Shown: piece after piece, positions 39,019 through 51,707 of the stretch | How positions within the stretch are numbered: the first letter of the stretch is position 1 | How the letters are laid out: every line of letters starts with the position of its first letter | From: Mycoplasma sp. 'Moose RK' | Lineage (GTDB): Bacteria; Bacillota_I; Bacilli_A; Mycoplasmatales; Metamycoplasmataceae | Reading direction: 5' to 3' | NCBI RefSeq assembly: GCF_015708155.1 | Contig: NZ_JADDYD010000001.1 | Location: 680,001 to 744,000 of the forward strand | Length of the DNA: 64,000 bases | The notes under the pieces: model-generated | Seen by the model: only the letters and a program-made list of their open reading frames with translations | What the model was told of the DNA's origin: nothing | Databases searched by the model: none | Made by a program: the position numbers and the translations under genes

Positions 39019-39210
39019 TTGGGAATTTTTTCTACATTAAGTTTTAAAAAACAAAAAGTAGAAAAATCTGGTCAATTATCCGCTCGTCAGAGCGCATTTT
39101 CATATGTAATTGGTCAAAAATCAAAAAAAGTGGTTATCAATGATAGCTGCTTTTGAGTTAATTTTTCGTTTTTTTTTTTTTTTAAAAAAAAAACTAGCAG
39201 CTTGAAATAG
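39019..39210 (+). CDS. Possible 63-aa frame (TTG start) carrying dispersed element copy C
   Basis: A frame from TTG behind AAGAGGTAAAA runs 63 codons to TAG. It spans element copy C (39094-39118) and a T15-A10 tract that encodes FFFFF-KKK. A hydrophobic or known domain is absent. The ribosome binding site is good but the coding character is weak. The same DNA holds the minus-strand terminator of a possible RNA. Confidence 0.3.
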
Positions 39211-39615
39211 TGCTAGTCTTTATAAGGATATCATTAAAATTACGAATAATAAATAAAAAAAAGAAAGAGGTATCGGTTAATAACAATAAAATGCTCCAAT
39301 AGGCATTTTAAAATTGATTCTAATCGTTTTTTTTTTTTTTTTAGTTATCAAAACTAAAAAATCCTAGTTTAAAATGAAAATTAGGAGGAATTAAAAATAT
39401 TACTAAAAAGAAAGGAATTTATATTATGAACTCAAAATTACAAAACGAAATTAAAAATTATAAGAAAAGAGAAGTGTTTTTATCCTAACATGTATAAAAC
39501 CATTAGATAAACAAAAAATGAAAAATATAAAGAAAAAAACGAAAAAAATATGAAAAAAAATATGGAATAATTAAGAATAAATTTGTGGCCAAAATTTAAT
39601 GAAATTCTAACCACA
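39183..39615 (-). ncRNA. Candidate minus-strand RNA of about 430 nt
   Basis: An extended -10 TGTTATAAT sits at 39622-39630 (minus), with TTGACT at 39649-39654. A terminator ends the stretch: ACTAGCA (39217-39211) pairs with TGCTAGT (39199-39193) and runs into T10. Between them no frame of note is open on minus. A 13-bp stem with three wobble pairs starts the transcript (39612-39583), and a hairpin AAAATGC/GCATTTT follows (39289-39310). It does not resemble tmRNA, RNase P RNA or SRP RNA. Expression is untested. Confidence 0.35.
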
Positions 39616-39677
39616 TGATTAATTATAACAAATTTTTTTGTAAAAAAAAGTCAACATTTAAATTAGTAAATTGATTT

Positions 39678-40430
39678 CAGACACATTAAGAAGGGGTGTG
39701 TCAAAATGAAACAATATAAATTCACAGTTGAACAGAAAATTAAATACACCAAAATTGCTGAATTTCAAGGGTTAAAAATTGCAATTTTGCATGTTTATGG
39801 AAATAATTTAATACGAAATTGACAACAAAAGTTTTTCAATAACGGTATGAAAAGTCTAATAAGCGCTTGGGTAAAAATAAATTTTCTCGCAGACCAAGAA
39901 AGAAATACACAATTAACGATCCTTCTAAAAATAATCGTGGAATTTATCAAGAAATAATGGAAAATGTTCCTTAAAAAAAGCACGGAATTAATATTGCAAT
40001 ATTTTTGATGAACTTAAAAGACGAAAATAAGAAATCAAAAAAAGATAAGCAAAAAATAAAAAATTCTACTAGAATTTGTTTGTTTTTTAAAGGAGAAGGA
40101 GATCCAACAATCAATGTTGTCAAAAGGCAATTCGCTTGTAAACCAGCCAACTGAATTTTTTATGCTATTTTACAACGAGAATTTATTAGTGTTGAAGGTC
40201 GAAATTTCGAAAATACAACTGTTACCTATCAGAAAACAAAATAATTTATTGAATGATATGGCAACTCATGATTTTAAAGCGGTTTATACAAAACTCCAAG
40301 TTTTTATATGAGTTAAATTAATTCTTCAGAATTTTTTAAAAATGAAGATGTTAGAAAAAAAATAAAAATAGAGTTTGTCTTAAAATCATAAAAAACTAAT
40401 TGTTTGAATTCTTTCTACTAATTTAATTTT
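39678..40430 (+). mobile_element. Decayed insertion sequence copy 2 (IS3-like transposase remnant)
   Basis: The remnant starts with GTGTGTCAAAATG and MKQYKFTVEQKIKYTKIAEFQ, an orfA-like helix-turn-helix with one TGA-Trp. It then frameshifts (a KNKFSRRPRKK segment lies in another frame) and continues as the C-terminal piece NFENTTVTYQ. It is the homologue of 445-1090 and retains slightly more intact sequence. A lead-in with GACACA and TGTGTC forms a hairpin. No complete transposase can be made. The stretch between its end and eno (40431-40595) holds only the eno promoter. Confidence 0.6.
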
Positions 40431-40509
40431 TCTAAAACAAGATTTAAAAAGATTTTTTAAAAAAATTTCCATTATTTTACAAGTTTTAAAACAAAAAATA
40501 AATTTATGT

Positions 40510-40515
40510 TATAAT
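40510..40515 (+). promoter_or_regulatory. Extended -10 box of the eno promoter
   Basis: ATGTTATAATATTTTG: TGT-TATAAT, 80 bases before the eno ATG. Confidence 0.65.
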
Positions 40516-40595
40516 ATTTTGAACTAGTCTTAGGTTAAAACATTATAAAAAATGTGATTATTGTAATAATAATTTAGAGAATTGGGGGGTTGCTT

Positions 40596-41939
<1,344 letters not shown>

Positions 41940-41948
41940 TTTATTAAC

Positions 41949-43190
41949 ATGGATATTCGTTTAATTTTAAACAACAAATCATTTGTTGAAAAAAAGTTGG
42001 CTGATCGTGGTTTTGATGTTTCAAAAATTAATGAATTGTATGAAAAAAGTCAAAAACGCAATTTATTTCGCCAAGAAATCGATGAATTATTAGCTCAAAA
42101 AAATGCAATTAGTAAAAAAATTGGCGTTTACCAACGTGAGGAAAAGGATTCTGAACTTTTAAAAGCAAAAGTAATAACTATTAAAAATAAGATAAATGAA
42201 TTAGAAATTCAGTGAAATCAACTCAATGAATGAATTGACAAAGCGATTCTTGAAGTCCCAAATCTACCTGATGATTCGGTTCCTTTTGGAAAATCTGAAA
42301 TTGATAATCAAGTAATTGCACACTGGGGAGTTCCAAAAAAGTTTGATTCAAAATGCAAGCCTCACTATGAATTTGGAGTTGAAAAAGATATTTTAGATTT
42401 CAAAAGAGGAATTAAAATTTCAGGAAATCGCTTTGTTATTTACAAAAATTTAGCAGCTAAACTAATCAGAGCACTAACTAATTTCATGATTGATACCCAC
42501 ACCAAAGCAGGCTATCAGGAAATGTCTATAAACACACTTGTACTTGCAAATTCGCTGCTTGGCACAGGTCAACTACCAAAATTTGCTGATGATTTATATA
42601 AACTTTCGGATTCAAGGTTGTGACTAATTCCAACTGCTGAAGTTCCACTTACTAACTATTTTCAAAATGAAATAATTGATCTTAAAAAGCCAATTTCACT
42701 AGTTGGTTACAGTAAATGTTACCGTTCTGAAGCAGGAAGTGGAGGAAAAGACACGCGAGGCTTAATTCGCTTGCATGAATTCCACAAAGTTGAACTTGTA
42801 AAAATTACTAATCAAGAAGACGGAAAAACTGAATTTGATACTGTTGTTCGCGATGCTGCTAGAATCCTAAAATTATTAGAAATACCTTTTCGAATGGTTC
42901 TTTTATCAACAGGTGATTTGGGATTTTCTGCTCAAAAAACAATTGATTTAGAGGCCTGACTTCCATCTGAACAAACTTATCGTGAAGTTTCATCAATTAG
43001 TTTTTGTGGTGATTTCCAGGCAAGAAGAGCGAAAATTCGCTACCGTGACGGAAAACATAATCGTTATGCACACACAATTAACGGATCTGGACTTGCAATT
43101 GATAGAATAGTAGCAGTTTTGCTTGAACAGTACCAAAATCCTGACGGAAGTTGAAGTGTGCCGAAAATTTTGGAGCCATATTTTCGTTAG
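41949..43190 (+). CDS. serS: Seryl-tRNA synthetase
   Basis: Charges tRNA-Ser; class II synthetase of 413 residues. The N-terminal long coiled-coil arm (residues 30-100) is followed by motif 2 ([28 protein letters not shown]) and motif 3 ([15 protein letters not shown]). TGA-Trp codons occur in the arm and catalytic domain. It lies nine bases after eno with no ribosome binding site, so is translated as part of that transcript. Confidence 0.95.
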
Positions 43191-43212
43191 ATTCTGTTAA
43201 AAAAGGTAAAAA

Positions 43213-43749
43213 ATGAAAAAATTATTGGTGATTTTGCTTGATAAATTTCAAGATATTGAATTGACAGTCTTTATTTCTTTGATAAAAAAAGCAAATATTT
43301 TTACAGAAATTGCTTTTTTTAATCCAGAAAACAAATTGGTTACTGGCCAATTTGAAATTGTAAAAATTCAGGCACAAAATCACTGAAAAGCTTCTGATTT
43401 TTCAGCAGTTTTTATTCCTGGCGGATTTGCAGCGCAAATTTTTCGCACTTGTGAAAAATCAATTAACTTAGTTAGTGAATTTTTTAAAGAAAATAAACAT
43501 GTTTTTGCGATTTGTGATGCACCAAATGTAATTTTTGAGCTTGGAATTGCTAAAGGTTATCAATTTTCATCTTATCCAAATGAAGGAAATTTAAGTAATA
43601 AATTTAGAACTAATTCCTCTGTTTGCGTGGATCGAAATTATATTTCAGCTAGAAATGCCTCTAGTTCAGCTGAATTTGCTTTCAAAGTTATTGAAAATTT
43701 TGGTTCACCAGAATTATCACAAAAAATTAAGTCAGGTTTTGAAGCTTAA
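43213..43749 (+). CDS. DJ-1/PfpI family protein
   Basis: A 178-residue single-domain protein. MKKLLVILLDKFQDIELTV at the start and the nucleophile elbow FAICDAPNV with a Cys at about residue 111 match the DJ-1/PfpI superfamily, as does the preceding VFIPGGF. Known members are glyoxalases, chaperones or proteases, and the function here is open. It has a single TGA-Trp. A ribosome binding site AAAAGG precedes it. It is third in the eno-serS run and ends at a long bidirectional hairpin. Confidence 0.8.
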
Positions 43750-43760
43750 TTTTTATTAAG

Positions 43761-43841
43761 ATTTTTAAAAACCAAGCAAAAAACTGATTCTTTTTAAAAT
43801 TAAGAAAGAATTATGGCCCATTTTACTTGGTTTTTAAAAAT
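43761..43841. terminator. Long inverted repeat, bidirectional terminator
   Basis: Sixteen-base arms ATTTTTAAAAACCAAG (43761-43776) and its exact inverse (43826-43841) enclose a loop with its own AAGAAT-type pairing. It ends the DJ-1 gene on plus and lemA on minus. Confidence 0.7.
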
Positions 43842-43845
43842 TAAA

Positions 43846-44493
43846 TTAAAGATTTTTCATTGAGACATCTTCACGATTTTTTGCACTTGCTGCAAACATT
43901 GGATAAGTTGTTAAATTCATTGAACTCCCAACAATCGATGAAGGAAAAACAAAAATTTCTGTGTTAAAAATATTAACTTTACTATTATAAAGCCGTCTTG
44001 CAGCTGCTAATTCTCTTTCTAAATAAGTTGTTTGCTGCATTAATTCTTGGTAGGATTTTGAAGCTTGCAATTGTGGATAATTTTCACTGACTGCCATTAA
44101 TCTGCCAAATAAAGAACTATTTAGATCTTCGATTTCCTGAGCATTTTGTATATTTGATTTTAGGCTTCGCAATCTTGTAATATCACTCAAAATTGACTCT
44201 TCATATTCACGATAGGAACGAACTTGGTCAGCTAATTTTAGCAAAGTTGCGCTTCGCTGTTCAAGCTGAACTTCAATTGTGCCAGCTGATTCATTAATTA
44301 AATTCTGTTGGCGCATGAAATTATTTTTTTGTGAAATATAATAAATTGGTGCAAAAAATAAAAACAATGTTCCAAAAACTCAAAATAAAATTTTTATAGT
44401 TTTAGAAACAACAGGTTTTTTTGCACTATTATCAACACGAGGTTCAAATCCTTGAATATTCTCGTTATTTTCGGGATTAAATAAATTTGACAT
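43846..44493 (-). CDS. lemA: LemA family protein
   Basis: A 215-residue membrane-anchored protein: a short cytoplasmic tail, one hydrophobic segment around residues 40-60, then a long-helix domain with RMQQNLINESAG-type helices and SENYPQLQASKSYQELM, which is the LemA core motif. Mostly helical, of unknown function. The ATG follows AAAAGG. It has one TGA-Trp at the anchor. Its upstream neighbour is a DUF3137 protein, the usual partner of LemA. Confidence 0.9.
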
Positions 44494-44568
44494 TTTTTTC
44501 CTTTTTAATAGATTTACAATAAAATATACTATATTTTTCCATTTTTTGAAAAAATTTATAATTTTCAA

Positions 44569-45633
44569 CTAATCCAAATACAAAGTTATATAAATAAGTG
44601 ACAAAAGATAATACAAACTGTAGGTATCGGTCAGAAAATCTTCAAAAATCTGATTGATAAAACCATCAGGATTAACCACTGATTCAGGAAAGTCAAGATA
44701 CATGAAATTTCACTGACAATTGTAGGTAAAATAAACTGAATTTCCAACAGATTCAATTGCAACATTTCAAACTTTAACTCCCTGTTGGTCGAAATACCTT
44801 TTCAGCGAAAGTTCCATAGCAAGAGGTGTATACATTTTGCGAATTTTCAATTTATCCTTGCTCTCCGGACTAAAAACATTATTAAAATCTTCGTTTTCAA
44901 GTCTCACTTTGTCGCTACTAGAAAATCATCCAGATGGTTTTAACAACCTAAAATCAAAGACTTTTTCTGCAAGAATTGAGGTATCAATTTTCAAAATTCC
45001 AGTAATTCTTTCGTTTATCACAGTAGTATTATTTACTATTTCCTTCCACTCTCAGCGCACATTTGTGAAACCAACAACAAATTTTTCATCAATTAACAAT
45101 TGTTGAACTGGTCTAGTTGTTGTAATTTTAGCTTTTAATGAACCAACAATTTCTGTTGGTGTAAAGTATTTAATTTCATCCCTTGAAATATTAGTTTTTT
45201 TAGCAATTTTAGAGCTTGTTCCCAAGTATTCCATGCCCCTGTCCAAAAGGTAAATTGCTTGTTTATAGGCAATTTCTGGCTTAAAATTATCAATTACATT
45301 TTGTGAAATCTGCTTTGTCAAGTCTTTAATTTTACTTTTTTTTGAACCCAAGATAAAAGAGGAGAATAACGCTACAATGCCAGGAATTACAGCGAAAATA
45401 AGGATAATGACGCTTCCCTTTAAAAGAAGAATAATTGCTACTGTAAGAATGGTTAAAAATATTGAAATTGAGAAAATAATGCTAAGTTTCACTGAATTTT
45501 TTCGCAGTAAAGCAATTTCTTCTAGTAAATTTGCATTTCCCTTATTGACAATTTCCTCCAATTTAGGTCGAAAATGCTCTTCTGCTCTTTTTCTGTATTC
45601 ATCAAATTTAAAATAATCATTTATTATTTTCAT
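44569..45633 (-). CDS. DUF3137 membrane protein, LemA partner
   Basis: A 354-residue protein with two adjacent hydrophobic segments at residues 50-95 and a soluble C-terminal part. Genes of this family often sit directly next to lemA, as here. It has several TGA-Trp codons and ends in TAG at 44569. Start ATG behind GGAAC. Function unknown. Confidence 0.8.
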
Positions 45634-45651
45634 TTTTGTTCCAGTAACTAA

Positions 45652-47736
45652 TTATTGACGATTTTTAAACTTTTTTTGTTCCAAAATTTCTCAAAATTCG
45701 TCTTCATTAATTATTTTTACACCTACTTTTTTAGCTTTTTCAGCTTTTGAGCCAGCCGCTTCACCAAAAAGCAAATAATCAGTTTTTGCTGTTAAATTTT
45801 GGTGAAAAATTGCACCAGATTCCTCAATTATTGTAACAAAATGGCTTCTAGATCTTGTCAATTTTCCTGAAATTGCAAAACTTGCTCATGCATTTTTTGG
45901 ATCAACAATTCCTGAATTTTTAAAGTTAAAATTAACATTTTCGAAACAATCCATTAATTTTTGATTTTCAGAATCTGCAAAAAAATCTGATAAAGATTCA
46001 ATAATTACAGGTCCAAAATCATGTTGATCTATTAATTTTAGATAATTTAATTTTCTTAACTCTGTAATATTCTTTGCATAAAGTGCAAGAATTTTTGCTG
46101 ATTTAAGACCAACATTTCTAATTCCTAAAGCATAAATAAACCTATAAAAATCGATGTTTTTTGCATTTTCAATTTCATTTAATAGTTTTACAATTGACTT
46201 AATTTGTAAAGACGGTGAACTTTTTTTCTGTAAATTTTCAATTTTATCATTTTTATTGGAATTAAATTGAGTGTAAATTTTTTCAAGTTTGCTTTTAAGT
46301 GAAAAAATGTCGCAAACATTGGTAATTAAATTATTTTTCAAAAGAACTTCAATTCTTTTTTCGGCAAGAGTTTCAATATTTAGTGCTGGCTTTGAACAAA
46401 AATGAACAATTTTTTGTAAAATAACTTCTGGACACTTTTGATTTGGGCAAAATTGGTCTAGTCCCGTTTCACTAAAAATTAATTCTGTATTACATTTTGG
46501 GCAATTTTCCAAAATTGGAAAATTGGTTTTTGGATGCTCTAAGACGCTTGCAATTATTTGTGGAATTATCTCACCTGCCTTTTTCACAAAAACTTCAGTA
46601 TCTAGATTTAATTTTAAATTTTCAATATAACGATAATTTGGTAGAACTGCTGAAGAAACAAGTGTTCCTGCTAGTGCAACAGGTGAAATTTTCGCATTGT
46701 AAGTCACTTTTCCAGTTCTTCCAATTGTTGGAAAAATTTTTAAAAGCTTTGTTTTTACGACATCATCCTCAAATTTAAAAGCAATTGCACTGTGAGGAAA
46801 TTTTGAAGTAGAACCTAATTCATCATAAATGGAAAATTCATTAATTTTGACAACAATTCCGTCAATATTGTAATTTAATTTTTTTCTTTTTTGGTTAATT
46901 TCTTCAATATATTCAAAAACTTCTTGAATACTTAAACATTTTTTTTGTAGTGGATTGGTAACAAAACCAATTTTTTTTAAAAAAGAAAAAGCTTGCGATT
47001 GTGAACTAATTTTGTGTTTTTCTGGATCAATTAAAGTATAAAAAAATGCACTTAAAAAGTCAAAGTCGCTTTGTTTTGAAAGACTTTTTTCATTTTTTTC
47101 TTTGGATTTTTTATATCTACGTAAAATTCCACTTGCAGCATTTCGTGGATTTTTGAAAGATTCTTGATTCAATTTTAGGCCTGAAAATGCGCTATTTTCG
47201 ATGTAAACTTCACCTCTAATCTCTAAATCCTCATAATAATTAATGTTTTTTGGAATAAATTTATCATTAATTTTCAAAGCATTCATCAAAACATCTTCGC
47301 CAAAAACACCATCACCACGAGTTAAAGCGCGAATTAATTTTCCATTTTGGTAAAAAAGCGAAAGTGAAACCCCATCAATTTTTGGTTCAACAAAAAAACT
47401 AACATTTGGCAAAATTATAAACGCTTTTTCTGCTCATTTTTGCAATTCACCAATTTTATAGGCCTTATTTAATGAAAGCATTGGGGTTGAATGTTGGACT
47501 TTTGCAAATTTTGAGGTAATTTTGCTACCAACTTGTTGGCTTGGTGAGGCATTCAATTCCTCAAGACTAAACAAAAAATAATACTTTTTTTCCAAGGAAA
47601 GTAATTTTTTCAACTCACGGTCATAGACAAAATCCTCAACTAATGGTTTTTGAAGTTGATAATAATGATGGTTTCATTTTTCAATTTTTTCTCTTAATTG
47701 AAGAATTTCATCACGAATTTTCTTATTATTTTCCAT
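45652..47736 (-). CDS. ligA: NAD-dependent DNA ligase LigA
   Basis: Seals nicks using NAD+. The 694 residues show the Ia domain, the adenylation lysine in EPKIDGVSL, RGEVYI, GIVVKIN, the OB fold, four zinc cysteines (CPKCNTELIF and DQFCPNQKC), helix-hairpin-helix motifs (ALGIRNVGLKSAK) and a C-terminal BRCT domain (FAISGKLTRSRSHF). The end uses TAA at 45652 after a TGA-Trp. Start ATG is only three bases after the ecfT stop, with no ribosome binding site, so it is probably coupled. Confidence 0.96.
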
Positions 47737-47739
47737 AAA

Positions 47740-48699
47740 TTAAATATTCTGATTTGTGTAAAGTCACCATTTTGGCAAAGTTGAAATAGGGATTACATTA
47801 TTTTTCATGAGAACAGTTAAAGCAATTAGACTAATAAAAATTAGGACAAAAATGTAATCATTTTTGCAAAAAACTAATTTACGGTAGCGACTTCTTTTTG
47901 AATAAACATCGTATCCACGGACATCCATTGCATTTGATAGATCCTCTGCGCGGGAAAAAGCCAAAACAAAAAGTGGAATAATCAATGTAACTAGCGATTT
48001 CACTTTGTCCTTAATTTTCCCATGTTTAAAATCAACACCACGCGATGATTGTGCTTTCATAATTCTTGCTGCTTCAAGTAACAAAGTGGGAATAAACCTA
48101 ATCGCAATCGAAATAATCATTGCAATTATATGTGTTGGAATAAAAAGAAGTCTCAAAGGCAAAATTAAATCCTCAATTGCTTTTGTCAACAAAAAGGGTT
48201 TTGTTGAATAAGTCAGAATTGTTGTTGAAATTATCATCCCATAAATACGGATTGCAAGAACAAATGAACGAATTATGCTGACAGTACCAATTGAAAATTC
48301 TACTTTTCCAAAAAGGTTAGTTTTAGTTAATTTTCAATTAACAAAATCGCTTGTTTGTTGAGGATTAAGACCAACAACCTCATATGTTGGTAATTTTTGA
48401 GTTTTTGAAATTCCCAAGATATTGTCAATATTTTTCTGGTCAATAATAAAACCATAAATCACAATCATAATTAAAAAAAGGATGATTGGTAATTTCAATA
48501 AAGTAAAAATTTGTTTAATTCTTCTTGTAGTTATAAAGAAGAAAACAAGTGTTAAAACAAGCAAAATTGCTACTGTCAAAAGGTGATCTGTGATAAAAAA
48601 AAGCACAGCAAAAAGGATGTTAAAAGCAATTTTTAGCCGCGGATCCATTCTGTGAATAATTGTATCGCGGGGCACATATTTGGCGATGCTAATTTGCAT
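47740..48699 (-). CDS. ecfT: Energy-coupling factor transporter, transmembrane protein EcfT
   Basis: The scaffold that couples the two ATPases to vitamin-binding S subunits. A 319-residue membrane protein with about six segments and the two coupling motifs, QSSRG and the NAMDVRGYD near the C-terminus. The start ATG overlaps the end of ecfA2 by eleven bases. An S component is not in the window, so this is a shared (group II) module. Confidence 0.92.
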
Positions 48700-49591
48700 T
48701 TTTTTCCTTTCTAATTAAAAGGTTTAATTCATCAATTAATTCACCAGTTGATTTAATATCCGGAATTTCATAGCCAATTTTGTGTAATTTTTCCTTAAAA
48801 CTTAGCAAATTAGTTGGAAGCATTTTATTTTCAATCAAAAATTGATTATCATTTAAAATTTTATAGGTGTCACCATCATAAATTATTTTACCATCTTTGA
48901 AGAAAATGCATCTTTTCGTTCATTCTAAAACATTGTCAAGATCATGTGTAGCGAGAATAATTGTTTTCCCGTTTTTGTGTAAAGTGTCAAGAATTTCCAG
49001 CATTTTTTGTGTGCCTTGAGGATCAAGGCCAGCCGTTGGCTCATCAAAAAAAATGATATCAGGATCCATTGCCAAAATTCCGGCAATTGCTACGCGCCGT
49101 TTTTGACCACCTGAAAGTTCGAAAGGTGATTTATCTAAAAAGGAATCATCTAAACCAACAAGTTTTATCATTTCTAATGCTTTAATTTTTGCTTCAGTTT
49201 TTGGAACCCCCATCGAAACTGCGCCAAAAATAATGTCTTTTTCAATTGTTTGCTCAAAAAGTTGGTATTCTGCAAACTGAAAAACAACGCCAACACGACG
49301 ACGAATATCATTTATTTTTTTAATTTTTGAATGAAAAAAACTTGGTTTTTTAACGATTAACTTTTTCTCTTGATTCTCAGAATCAAAATAAAAATATTCA
49401 ATAAAACCTTCATCGGGCAACAAAAGCGCATTCATGTGTTGAATAAAAGTCGTTTTACCTGAACCTGTTTGACCAATAATTGCAATAAATTCGTTTTGGC
49501 CAATTTCAGCGCTAACCCCGTTCAGGGCCTTAATTTCAATTGGCAACTTGTGGTCAAAAATTTTGACTAAATCTTTTGCTTTAATTTTCAT
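48689..49591 (-). CDS. ecfA2: ECF transporter ATP-binding protein EcfA2
   Basis: An ABC ATPase of 300 residues: Walker [11 protein letters not shown]-loop [12 protein letters not shown], signature [13 protein letters not shown], Walker [14 protein letters not shown], and the switch His in LATHDLD. It pairs with EcfA1. Its ATG lies inside the 3' end of ecfA1; its TAG overlaps ecfT. An internal TGA near the C-terminal third is Trp. Confidence 0.95.
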
Positions 49592-50382
49592 AGTTGATCT
49601 AACAATTCATTTTCATCATAAGTTGGCGTAATTGATTCAAGTGAATCTGAAATTTTATAAATAAATGGTGAATCGATTTTAGCAACTTCAATTATTTCAG
49701 GATTATTTAAAATAAATTTTGGATCACCTTGTGCAACAATTTTACCTTTAGCGAAAACAATGATTTCATCTGCCAGAATTGCCTCATTCATGTTATGAGT
49801 TATTGAAATCAATGTTTTTGACTTGTCTTTTCTAAGGTCATCTAAAATTTTGACAACATCAACTTTCCCTTTTGGATCTAACATTGAAGTAATTTCATCA
49901 AAAATAATTATTTCAGGATTTAAAGCAAGAACTGAAGCAATTGCCACTCTCTGTTTTTGCCCACCAGACAAAAATTGCGGTTCACGATCCAGGTATGATT
50001 TCATATTCACTTTTTCAGCTAAATCAGCAATAATTTTTGGCATTTCCTTTGGATTAACATTAATGTTTTCGAGACTAAAGGCGATGTCATCTTCAACAGT
50101 CGCTCCCACAAATTGATTGTCAGGATTTTGAAAAATTATGCCAATTTTTTTCCTAATTTCTGGCAAATTTTTCTTATTTAACAAAATTGAATCAACTTCA
50201 ATTGTGCCTTTTTGAGGTTTGAAAATACCGGAAAGTACTTTTGAAAAAGTTGATTTTCCTGAACCATTGTGACCAAGAATTGCATAATATTTACCTTTTT
50301 CAAGGATGACATTAACATTATCAAGCGCCAATTGCTCCATATCATTTGTGTAGCTGAAGCAAACATCAGTAACTTTTATCAT
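49567..50382 (-). CDS. ecfA1: ECF transporter ATP-binding protein EcfA1
   Basis: An ABC ATPase of 271 residues with Walker [11 protein letters not shown]-loop [12 protein letters not shown], signature [13 protein letters not shown] and Walker [14 protein letters not shown]; the glutamate after Asp is present. At LDQL the gene reads CTA TGA, where a standard code would stop at an ATGA overlap with ecfA2. With UGA as Trp the frame runs seven residues further (WKLKQKI) to TAG at 49567, giving a 25-base overlap. Confidence 0.94.
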
Positions 50383-50398
50383 TTTTGCCTTTTTTTAT

Positions 50399-50938
50399 TT
50401 ATTTTTCAGGATCAAAAATTACTACAAAAGGCCAGTTTCTGTACTTGTCTTGATAGTCAAGACCAAAACCAACAAGAAATACATCTGGGACAACAAATCC
50501 AGAAAAATCTGCTTCAATATTGTATTTTCGTTTTGATTTTTTGTCAAATAAAGTTACAACTCTCAAGGATTTAGGTTCTTTTAGCATCAAGTGGTCGCGA
50601 ATTTTTGCCAAAGTTATTCCAGAATCCAAAATATCATCAAGCAATATTACATCTTTATTTTTGATTTCAGTGTCAATATCTGTAATAATTTTAAGTTGAC
50701 CTGTGGATTCAGTTCCACCAAAATATGATTTTGCAATAACAAAATCAACAATGCAGTCAATTTTTATTTTTTTAATTAATTCAGCAATGAACATTAAACT
50801 TCCTTTGAGAACGCCGACGAAAATAATTGTATCTGAACTTTTGTAGTTAAAATTTATTCACTCAGCAATTTCAGAAATTTTTTCCTCGATCTCTTGTTGA
50901 GTATAAAGAACCTTTGTAATATGTTTTGATTTAATCAT
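50399..50938 (-). CDS. hpt: Hypoxanthine phosphoribosyltransferase
   Basis: Purine salvage enzyme, 179 residues. GVLKGSLMF and the PRPP loop VILLDDILDSGITL are intact, with FVVPDVFLVGFGLDYQDKYRN near the end. The first part is joined through a TGA-Trp. ATG 50938 lies behind AGGTGAAGG. Downstream 16 bases is ecfA1. Confidence 0.93.
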
Positions 50939-50980
50939 TCCTTCACCTGCAATTTTATAAATAATTTTAATTTACTAATT

Positions 50981-51703
50981 TTACAATATTTTTGAAAATT
51001 TTTGGTACTTATTTTGTTTTTTTCGTTCATTCCTGCTATTTTTCAGTCTTAAAACCATTGTAAATTCGCCTTTTGGAATGTTTTGCAATTGTTCTAAAAT
51101 TTGATTTGGTGTACCCAAATAATATTTTTGATAAATTTTAGTCATTTCTTTTACAAGAAAAATTTCAATATTTTCATCATATTTTTCCTGAATAATTTTC
51201 AAAATTTGTACTAATTTATAAGGTGAAACATAAAAAATATAACTAAAATATTCTTCAAAATTACTGATTTGTTTAATAATTTGTTGTTTTCTTGAATCAA
51301 AAAATCCCATAAAAACCAAAGGAAAATCAAATCCTGAGAGTACAAAAGCGCTCACAAAAGCACTTGGACCAGGAATAAAATCAACCTCAATACCTTTTTC
51401 ATGAGCCCAACTGACCAAAAATTGCCCCGGATCACTAATTGAAGGGGCTCCGGCATCGGAAATCAGTACAATTTCCTTACCTTCATCAAGAAAAGCGGAA
51501 ATTTTGTTAATTGAGGATTTTTCGTTAAATTTATGATAAGAAATTAATTTCTTATCATAAATTTGCAAATAATTCAACAACTTTTTTGAAACTCGTGTAT
51601 CTTCACAAAATATCAAATTAGTGGAACGCAAAATTTCAATTGCACGGAGGCTAATGTCTTTTAAATTTCCAATTGGCGTCGAAATAATAGTGATTTTTGG
51701 CAT
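50981..51703 (-). CDS. rsmI: 16S rRNA (cytidine-2'-O)-methyltransferase RsmI
   Basis: Methylates C1402 of 16S rRNA (2'-O). The 240 residues show the tetrapyrrole-methylase fold: STPIGNLKDISLRAIEIL, CEDTRVSKKLL, SDAGAPSISDPG and PGPSAFVSAFVLSGF. I prefer ATG 51703 (MPKITIISTPIGN) to an in-frame ATG at 51724 that would overlap holB. No ribosome binding site is visible; it starts four bases after the holB stop. Confidence 0.92.
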   Translation of the reverse strand: MPKITIISTPIGNLKDISLRAIEILRSTNLIFCEDTRVSKKLLNYLQIYDKKLISYHKFNEKSSINKISAFLDEGKEIVLISDAGAPSISDPGQFLVSWAHEKGIEVDFIPGPSAFVSAFVLSGFDFPLVFMGFFDSRKQQIIKQISNFEEYFSYIFYVSPYKLVQILKIIQEKYDENIEIFLVKEMTKIYQKYYLGTPNQILEQLQNIPKGEFTMVLRLKNSRNERKKQNKYQKFSKIL

Positions 51704-51707
51704 TTTT

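Noticed and set aside
39183-39615. tmRNA as identity of the minus-strand RNA candidate
   Set aside because: No tRNA-like ends with CCA, no tag frame, and no conserved tmRNA 5' segment.
40114-40311. Open frame on plus inside the right IS remnant, from MLSKGNSLVNQ
   Set aside because: It is a frame-shifted reading of the remnant; homologous bases in the left copy do not keep it.
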